Part shown: piece after piece, positions 58,501-64,000 of the stretch
How positions within the stretch are numbered: the stretch's first letter is position 1
Layout: every line of letters starts with the position of its first letter
The notes under the pieces: generated by a model
The model's input: the letters and a program-made list of their open reading frames with translations, nothing else
What the model was told of the DNA's origin: nothing
Databases searched by the model: none
Assembly: GCF_001949145.1 (NCBI RefSeq)
Contig: NW_019091402.1
Coordinates: forward strand, 2,032,944-2,096,943
Reading direction: 5' to 3'
Length of the DNA stretch: 64,000 bases
DNA from: Acanthaster planci
Taxonomy: Eukaryota; Echinodermata; Asteroidea; Valvatida; Acanthasteridae
Made by a program: the position numbers and the translations under genes

Positions 58501-61500
58501 AATTATGTTAAAACACTGTTTTTCATTCGAACGTAAGACCAAAGTATCACTTAAGTTGTATTATGTTCTGTAAAGGGTTTGCATGGCTGCCATCTTGAAG
58601 GCCAGTGCTTTTGTTCCACAGGATATGCACAAAGGAAGTTTCCCTGTAGAACAAAAGAACCATCCTGTGAGATGGCTATCACACAAAGTCTCTAGCTTTT
58701 CTGACACTGTGGGTCTGTTGTAGGGTTGTATTCTCCTGGGTTTTAGACCCATGTCCTTAGAACTTCTAACTTGCCGGATGTCGTCCTGCCAAAGTACCAT
58801 CAACATTTATGATGCAAAGCCATAGACGGAAACGTTCCCTTTTTGTCTTAAGACAGCACATGTAAAAGGCCTATAAGTTTTTCTGGGACACAGAACAAAG
58901 TCAAAACCACAACAAAGTTGAATAGGATATATATCATATCTGTGAAGTTTGATTTATTCATATGGTATTGTTTTGCGTTGACTGTATTACCTAGTGCCTA
59001 TTGCTGGTATAACGGAGGCCTTTATATTTTAGGATTTTAGGTTTATTTTAAATGATCCTAAATCAAGCTCCACCGAAGCAGATTTGCTGCAATCTATTTT
59101 TTAACAGAATGTAAATGTCATTTGTTTTCAAAGTTTTTTGAAAACGTGTGTTTTTCCTTGTTAAAGTTTTCGGCTAAAAACTTTCAAACTTCATATTTGT
59201 CCAATAGAGCCCGATGTTGAAGAAGCCTGAGACAGAACTTCAGCGTTTGCAGCGGTTGGAGCGCGAGTACGCCAAGCAGATCTCAAAGCTCCGTGAAGCA
59301 AATTCCCGACAGGCTGCCAAAAGAGCCAACCCCGTTCCGAACGCTGTCGTTCAATTCCTCAAAACCAAGACGAAGCTCTTGAACCAGAAGCCGTCCACGC
59401 AACTCCTAACGAAGGACAAGATCGCTTTTGGTGGCGACACCCCGACAAACACAGACAGCGAGAGCGACGCTGAGAAGTACCTGCGCTCTCGGAAAGATTC
59501 CAAGCGGAGGCGCTCTTTCCTGGACGATAATCCATCCCTGAGACCAAATCTCCTAGCCAGGACTCGAAGCAGCCAACCACCGTCATCCAAACCAAACCAT
59601 AGCCAGGACAAGTCTATCCACAACAACTCCAGAGCTTCCTCCGACCACGTCCTCAATCCCACCGATAGCCTGAAGTCTTCCACTTCCGGCAAAGCCAATG
59701 GCAAAGCTGAGAATCAGAAAAATTCCAGCCAGTCAGAAGCCTCCATTTCCGCAAAACCTCTGAGCAAAATTCCGCCCGTCGTGGAAGGGATGTCGCTGCC
59801 CGGCGACGAGCAGGTGGCGCGACTGCGGTGTGCCCATGCGGAGAAAGCCAAGGCGGCCCTGGGCACCTCTCTACTTGCCGCACATTTCGGACTCGAGTCA
59901 GACGCAGCCGCAGGTCTCCATGCTAACTTCTCAAGACGGACCTCGGATGTGAAGATGAGCATCATCAAAGATACCGCGAGAACTGATCAAGATGAAGATG
60001 ACGAAAGAGACGCCAGCCTTGCACCATACACAAGTCCTCTTCTCTGCTTTCGCTCTTACAGGTAAAAAAAGATCTTCTCTTATCATGTATGATTCCTTTT
60101 CTGTTAAATAAAAAAGTTTAGTGTTAGTATATTTATTATATATTTAAATATTATTATATATATTTCATATATTTAGTAATATTTAATTTCATTATAGTAT
60201 ACTTTATTACATTAAAAAGCTTATATATAAATTGCATTATAATTCAGCTTAAAGATGTTTTCAGTGAAACCCTTGCATTGAAGATATCTTATAACTTTTA
60301 ATATTTAATTGTAACGTGCTGCTTTGAGACAAGCACATTTCCTAAACTGGGCCAGAGCTCTGTGAGATTAACCTTGACAGAGCTCTGGCCCATTACGTAC
60401 ACACGACATTTAATTTTGGTTCCACTCTTTCCTATAAAGCACATTGGTGGTCCCATTTGTACCCCTTTTCCATTTGTTGTACAGGTTGAGTCCGTTCTTT
60501 GTCAAGGAAGCCAAGTTTTCGAGGCTGTCCCCGTCGTTCAGCCACAAGCTGGACCCCACGAGGGCGCTGTGTCAGTTTGAACTCAACGGGACCTGCAATG
60601 ACGACGACTGCCCCTGGTAAGTTCTACTTCAAGCAGAGGTGCAATGTAGAATATTTTGCTGCATAGAACATGTGCGACTATTAAAGTCACGTCGTCAAAT
60701 CAGAATCCCTTCCCGGACCGTCTGGGCTGAGCCCGGCCGTTCATCTCAAAAGGGATTGGGACTTTGGATTGAACCGAGCGGGCCGGAATCACTCCACTGG
60801 GTCTCTGTGTCGCACTCTGGCTGATCACAAAAAGAGCAATTGGGGACATGTTGAGCCCCGTCTTTCCCCTCGGCAGTGAGCCCATTGGGCGAACTGATCA
60901 CCCCAACAATGGCCAGTCTTCACGCTTTGTTTCCTCGTGTTCAAACCCTTAGTCACCAGTTCAGACCTAATGGAGGGGTTACGCTTCGGTAACCAGGCTG
61001 CATCTGGCTTCATACTAATCAAGGTGGAAGGGATTAGCATACCGGGCCCAGTGCCTGGACAGTCAGTAATTTCATGTCACTCCTCAAATGAGTCAAAGTT
61101 GCCAAAGCCACTTCTGAATAAAGGCCTTTAATAAATTGTGGGCACTGTATTACTTCGGACCCTCGACACTTTTCACCCGCATAATGTCTGTTTTCATCAG
61201 GATGTGAAACCCAGCGATACATCGAAACAAAGATCTGAGTTTGCTCTTTTGAAATGCAAGCTAATACCCTCCCTTGGCCGCAAGACTCATATCGTTGGAT
61301 CTGGCTCGCTCATTTCTGTGGGCTGCTTCCATTGACTACTCAATTCCGCTGTGTCGCAGGGACTTTGGCTCATCTTGCACCTCACAGCATCTCATTGAGT
61401 TGAGATTGACGGGGCGTTTGGGTAGTGAAAAGTGGCAGGCAACCACCAGCCCCACTTGCTTATGAAATTGGATATTAACTGCCTTGTTTTCTCCTTTATG

Positions 61501-63953
61501 CAGTGTAAGATGTGGGAAACGTGGCCTAGTAACATTTTTCTGAATTATAGACCGATTTGCACCCATTATTAGTCATGTGACCTATGGTGGATGTCAAACA
61601 TCAACAAATATGGTGTCTTTCCAAGTGTTGTTTACCAAAAATAAAGCCGACAGTCCATGAAGTGCTCAGACTGCTGATGTGCTGACCGCTGTACCGAAAA
61701 TCGGCATTTCTTTTGGTCAAGGACACTTATGACACACTTTGCTATAGTAGGACGCCATGTTTGTTGATGTTTGATTCCTACTGTAGGTCACGTGGCATAG
61801 CTGGCGCCATCGGTCTGCTAGAACTTGCCTGGTTCCCTTTGTGAAGAGATCGCAGGGATTAGTGTTACGACCTGCGTGTTGTGGTTGTTTTCAAGAACTA
61901 GCTGTTGGTTCTCATATCAAACCACCCTCCTTAACAAGAGAGATTATTCCAATGATGTCGCTCACAAACCTTATCAGTCACAGCTCCAACACTCCAAGCT
62001 TCAAATCTGTTTCCCCCTCCCCCCCATCTCAGGCAACACCAAAAGGACTACGAGCTGAGCGACCACGAGATCTACGCGGACATCCTGGCCTACACGCCTG
62101 TCATAGCGGCCAGCAGGGACTGGCAGGACCCGGAGAAGCGGCTGCAACGTGTGGAGGACTACGTCAACAAGGCTGTCAAGAACAGCAAGAGGCCAGAGAC
62201 GGCCAAGCGGCAGAGGGAAGCGCTCTGCAGGGCCTTTGCCAACGCCGTGCTCACTCAAACCAAGAAGGGTAAGAAACTTCTTCAGGCTGCGACTTCCCAG
62301 ATTGTTCAGTAAACGTTTAACAGTATTTATAAATGGATATTTTCCTCTGTGTAATGCATTGTCAATTCTTATAAACACTTAGCACTTTTATGAAAGCAAA
62401 CATATAACCCGTCACAATCAAGTCAGAGTGCAAGTTTAAGCACAACTTGTCAGTCTCCAAGTGAACTTTGCAACGTCAAGAAATATGTGAAGCCCTAGGT
62501 GGGAACTGGGTCTCCGATGATTGCATGCCATTGCGACATACAACCGTAATCTAAGCAAAGCCTCTGCTCTAGTGCTGTCAGCTCTTACACCACACGTCTG
62601 CTTTCCCAGGGATGCCTTTTAGAAAGTAACAGGACGTGAAATAGCAGCTGTCTTTAGTTTCCCTGTTACTTCAATTCCTTGTTTGGTTTTAAGGCATACG
62701 TTACATGTTTCACCACGAAGTTACGTACAGGATAGTTTTGGTGCACCAGGAAGTGACATACCATCCGTAGACTTTGCACTCATGATACAAGAGTTAATGG
62801 TACAGTAACTATCCACGATAGGTCAGTTCATGATGCAACCAACGACATGTAACTCTACAGATCTTCAATTCAGGTGCCATCTGGCAATTGATAATTTCTG
62901 CAGAGTCGGAAGGATCTGAAGGCAATTTGTAGGTTTTTTCCAATTTTTAAAAGCTTGCAGGTTTCAGTTCCGTGAGTTTGATCCCTTGAGTTGAGACCTT
63001 TTGACCCAATGCAGGTCCATTTCCGGCCGCGGAGGGACCATAAGTTTTAACCCCTTCATTCTGGGAGACGTCGACAACCGCGATCGACAACTGTGAGGAT
63101 CAGTGCATACGACACATACATTCTATTCATCATGCACTTGCGGTTTCAATTTGGACCTGCTGCTGGAAATGGCTTTGCATAATGGGCTTACTTTGTGTTT
63201 AGTTTCCAAGCTGAGGGCTCCCACGATCATGCAAAAACCCTTAATTATACTGGGGTGGAGATTTGTTCCGGAAAGTCAAGGAAAAGTCAGAAAAATCGAG
63301 GAAATATATGTTGTTCTGGAATCTTGTTAGAGGAAAATGTAAAGGAAAAGTCACGGACACCGAGATCATGCAAGGTTTATTTTTGATTGACTGCTTATGA
63401 TGTGAGAACGGAATAGTGATAAATTTTCAGGCCACATCATCAGTCTGTAGTATTTTCTGGGACAGTCTTCAAGTCCATTATACCAAACAGCTTTGCCCTG
63501 CAAAATGATGTCAAATGTTATTGAAATTGTCACAGTTTTAGTCCTGGAAAGTTCAGGAAAATTGCCGGTATGTAGTTTTCAGATTTCTTTTGGAACTCTG
63601 CACATCGAAAGTGGGAAAATAAATTGGCCAATAGTCCAAGCGCATTTTCCTATTAATATGGGGATGCATTTTCTCATAGGTTCCAAAGGGGTTATAGCTC
63701 AGCCAAGGGCTTGGACACCACGACAGACCCCAGCAGACCACCCCAACCCCGTGGATGACGATATAGACCTGCCCACCGTCCCCCGGGGCAGCAAGCCGGC
63801 CGGGGGTCTGCACGTAGTCCCTCTGGGTGGGGACAATTCTGAGAGATACTACACGGGGGAGGGTATTTTGGAATTGGAGGCGGCTGTGTTGGAGAATCCC
63901 GGAGATGTTGATAGATGGATCAAGCTAGCTGCTAGGATCATTGGGGACGAAAC
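40510..63953 (+). CDS. ZFC3H1: ZFC3H1 orthologue (zinc finger C3H1 domain protein), 5' part
   Basis: In vertebrates this nuclear protein joins MTR4 in the PAXT connection, directing polyadenylated RNA to the exosome. Exons are 40510 to about 41005, about 41518-41734, 43578-43710, 46327-46495, 47512-47678, 49070-49214, 50361-50401, 51416-51637, 52201-52452, 53232-53372, 54169 (or 54211)-54390, 54680-54849, 54966-55140, 58254-58445, 59208-60061, 60485-60616, 62033-62268 and 63680-63953. Phases fit from exon 2 on. Family landmarks in order are EEGELEDGEI near the N-terminus, DELLQLRRLALESA, FQYDNYEEVEMEV, LREQLLRSLATKRAA, FLKEARRTAD, a long coiled coil in exons 11-14, RRRSFLDDNPSLRPNLL, YTSPLLCFRSYR, then the zinc finger CQFELNGTCNDDDC-PWQH (C-x7-C-x4-C-x3-H). 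The last exon, LELEAAVLENPGDVDRW, begins the HAT/TPR-like repeats. About 1,410 codons are present; the rest is beyond the window. ATG at 40510 has A at -3. Confidence 0.95.
42142..42535. mobile_element. Non-autonomous Tc1/mariner-type element
   Basis: Terminal inverted repeats CAGCCATTTACAAAAGTTTA and (inverted) CAGTCATTTGCAAAAGTTTA, each followed by GGACCACC or AGACCACC. TA is present on both outer flanks (42140-42141 and 42536-42537), the expected target duplication. The 394-base body has no transposase. It lies in ZFC3H1 intron 2. Confidence 0.88.
42647..42871. mobile_element. Fold-back element, about 60-bp arms
   Basis: Left arm TTTGAATTCACCACACTGAA then GACACTGTTGCTATACCT. The right arm is AGGTATAGCAACAGTGTC then TTTAGTCTGGGGAATTCAAA. 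The pair also includes CCCTTTTGC against GCAAAAGTT. It lies in ZFC3H1 intron 2, about 110 bases after the Tc1-type element. Confidence 0.85.
43355..43430 (+). repeat. Possible tRNA-derived SINE fragment
   Basis: GGGTTCGAATCC matches a tRNA B box, and GCAGAGGGTGCTGCTCGCAC lies upstream where an A-box arm would be, but that A box is poor. Not an intact tRNA. Confidence 0.4.
44238..44340. repeat. Dispersed repeat, copy 2 (partner of 5050-5160)
   Basis: Similar to 5050-5160 over its whole length and directly abutting the solo TTAA-element arm, so the two may form one composite repeat. Confidence 0.7.
44345..44463. mobile_element. Solo arm related to the TTAA-flanked element
   Basis: GCATCTTGGCATGAACAG, GAAGACAAATGACACTGCG and CATATTTATTTGAAA match the right arm of the 15105-15579 element in order, and the copy ends CTCTTTAA. 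The left half of the element is absent. It lies in ZFC3H1 intron 3. Confidence 0.85.
45085..45174. repeat. 42-bp palindrome with hammerhead-core-like arms
   Basis: Arms 45085-45126 and 45133-45174 are reverse complements with three mismatches, with a 6-base spacer. Each arm contains CTGAAGA (minus strand for the left arm); the right arm continues with a GGTA/TACC stem and GAAA. Confidence 0.9.
45305..45474. mobile_element. Non-autonomous pogo/Tigger-like element
   Basis: Inverted ends CAGTCAAACCTCGTTAATAA and CAGTTGAACCTTGTTAATAA (second read from the minus strand), with TA at 45303-45304 and 45475-45476. The CAGT-AACCTCGTTA end is characteristic of pogo-type Tc1/mariner elements. The 170-base body is non-coding and lies in ZFC3H1 intron 3. 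Confidence 0.85.
46020..46220. other. Assembly gap 2 (N), 201 bases
   Basis: Run of N in ZFC3H1 intron 3, about 100 bases before exon 4. Exon phases match across it, so no coding exon need be missing, though a phase-neutral one cannot be excluded. Confidence 0.97.
46498..46553. repeat. 12-bp tandem repeat at a ZFC3H1 splice donor
   Basis: About 4.6 units of ACAAATGAAATG begin two bases after the exon 4 donor GT. Being a multiple of three, the array leaves an open frame (repeating NEMT) if the donor is not used. Confidence 0.93.
46839..46902 (-). repeat. Truncated tRNA-like sequence (SINE fragment)
   Basis: On the minus strand GGGCTGG pairs with CCAGCCC as a 7-bp acceptor stem. A D-arm (GCTC/GAGT) and a T-arm (GGAGG-TTCAAAT-CCTTC) follow, with B box GGTTCAAATCC. 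Only about 12 bases lie where an anticodon arm of about 17 plus a variable loop should be, so it is not a functional tRNA. It lies in ZFC3H1 intron 4. Confidence 0.75.
52085..52160 (-). repeat. Divergent CORE-SINE-like fragment
   Basis: CACTCCTGGATAGAAGGGTG and TTGCCCAAGGACACAGCTTG lie in the same order as related words at 53020-53070. The tRNA head is eroded. It ends about 40 bases before ZFC3H1 exon 9. Confidence 0.55.
52500..52870. repeat. A-rich CAACAA/AAGAAAACAAC simple repeat
   Basis: About 370 bases built from AACAACAAGAAAAC and variants, almost free of T on the plus strand. It starts about 50 bases after the ZFC3H1 exon 9 donor. Long minus-strand frames rich in C, F, L and V here are low-complexity artefacts. 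Confidence 0.95.
53020..53160 (-). repeat. tRNA-derived SINE with MIR/CORE-like body
   Basis: Minus strand: A box TGGCGTAACGG and B box GCTTCGAATCC about 40 bases apart, then the body. On the plus strand the body reads GGCCAAGGTCACAA followed by CCAGGATTCGAA, the arrangement known in MIR/CORE-SINEs. It lies in ZFC3H1 intron 9. Confidence 0.7.
53941..54061. mobile_element. Hairpin element H2, copy 1
   Basis: GGCTTTGCGTGGTAGCCATC at the left is inverted as GATGGCAGCCATGCAAAACC at the right. TTTTGTTCCACAG pairs with CTGTGGAACAAAA further in. It matches 58574-58690 and ends about 110 bases before ZFC3H1 exon 11. Confidence 0.85.
55141..58253. other. ZFC3H1 intron 13 (3.1 kb)
   Basis: The longest well-bounded intron after exon 4. 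It joins phase 0 to phase 0 within a coiled-coil region, so no exon is needed. It contains hairpin element H1 copy 3 (56306-56457) and otherwise nothing recognised. Confidence 0.75.
56306..56457. mobile_element. Hairpin element H1, copy 3
   Basis: Starts AATACGGGCGATTCACAATA and ends CTATTGTGAAACAGCCGTATT. It is about 25 bases shorter than the other two copies because of a deletion in the right half near the centre. It lies in the long ZFC3H1 intron 13. Confidence 0.9.
58574..58690. mobile_element. Hairpin element H2, copy 2
   Basis: GGGTTTGCATGGCTGCCATC at the left, GATGGCTATCACACAAAGTC at the right, and TTTTGTTCCACAG against CTGTAGAACAAAA inside. About 117 bases, in ZFC3H1 intron 14. Confidence 0.85.
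60120..60250. repeat. AT-rich low-complexity tract
   Basis: Dense TATATTTA/ATTATATA sequence in ZFC3H1 intron 15, between the large exon 15 and the zinc-finger exon. Confidence 0.8.
60348..60392. repeat. 16-bp perfect inverted repeat
   Basis: TGGGCCAGAGCTCTGT and ACAGAGCTCTGGCCCA face each other across 13 bases, about 90 bases before the zinc-finger exon of ZFC3H1. It could form an RNA hairpin in the intron. Confidence 0.9.
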
Positions 63954-64000
63954 GTAAGTCAGGTTATTCATTGACATAGTGACTTATCCTACCGTGTTGA

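Noticed and set aside
59351-59968. Minus-strand frames of 76-117 codons
   Set aside because: They are antisense to the large ZFC3H1 exon 15, which has clear homology and splice sites.
1-64000. CRISPR arrays, rRNA, bacterial operons or defence systems
   Set aside because: The direct repeats seen are tandem or transposon-derived, and the gene structure is entirely eukaryotic.

Overview
The window is eukaryotic genomic DNA: genes are split into short exons with GT-AG introns, intergenic spaces are large, and small inverted-repeat transposons are dense. Two runs of N (25495-26337 and 46020-46220) are assembly gaps. Protein content (annexins and a ZFC3H1 orthologue) indicates an animal. The recurring AGGCCTA words, the style of the inverted-repeat elements and the ZFC3H1 similarity suggest an invertebrate deuterostome, perhaps an echinoderm. 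This placement is inference, not proof.

Layout. (1) 388-4673, + strand: the last four coding exons of annexin gene A, whose 5' part lies before the window; its last intron holds a decayed Ty3/gypsy retrotransposon. (2) 8388-16130, - strand: annexin gene B, complete, 12 coding exons, 320 residues. A and B converge. (3) 16131-27091: a roughly 11 kb divergent intergenic region full of repeats and containing the first gap. (4) 27092-37609, + strand: annexin gene C, complete, 12 coding exons, about 342 residues. (5) 37610-40509: intergenic. (6) 40510 to beyond 63953, + strand: 18 exons of a ZFC3H1 orthologue, a nuclear RNA exosome adaptor, cut by the window end at the start of its HAT/TPR-like repeats.

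All internal exon phases of the three annexins fit, and the only unresolved junction in ZFC3H1 is exon 1 to exon 2. The annexins share intron positions, so they are paralogues. They differ in calcium chemistry. B keeps three complete type II sites out of four. C keeps sites in repeats 2 and 4 only. A has lost both sites that can be seen (repeats 3 and 4).

The introns and spacers hold at least eight small transposon types: a three-copy hairpin element, a TTAA-flanked element, Tc1- and pogo-like elements with TA duplications, tRNA-derived elements including a MIR/CORE-like SINE, and a 45 kb-region palindrome whose arms resemble a hammerhead ribozyme core. I saw no prokaryotic genes, CRISPR, rRNA or intact tRNA gene.
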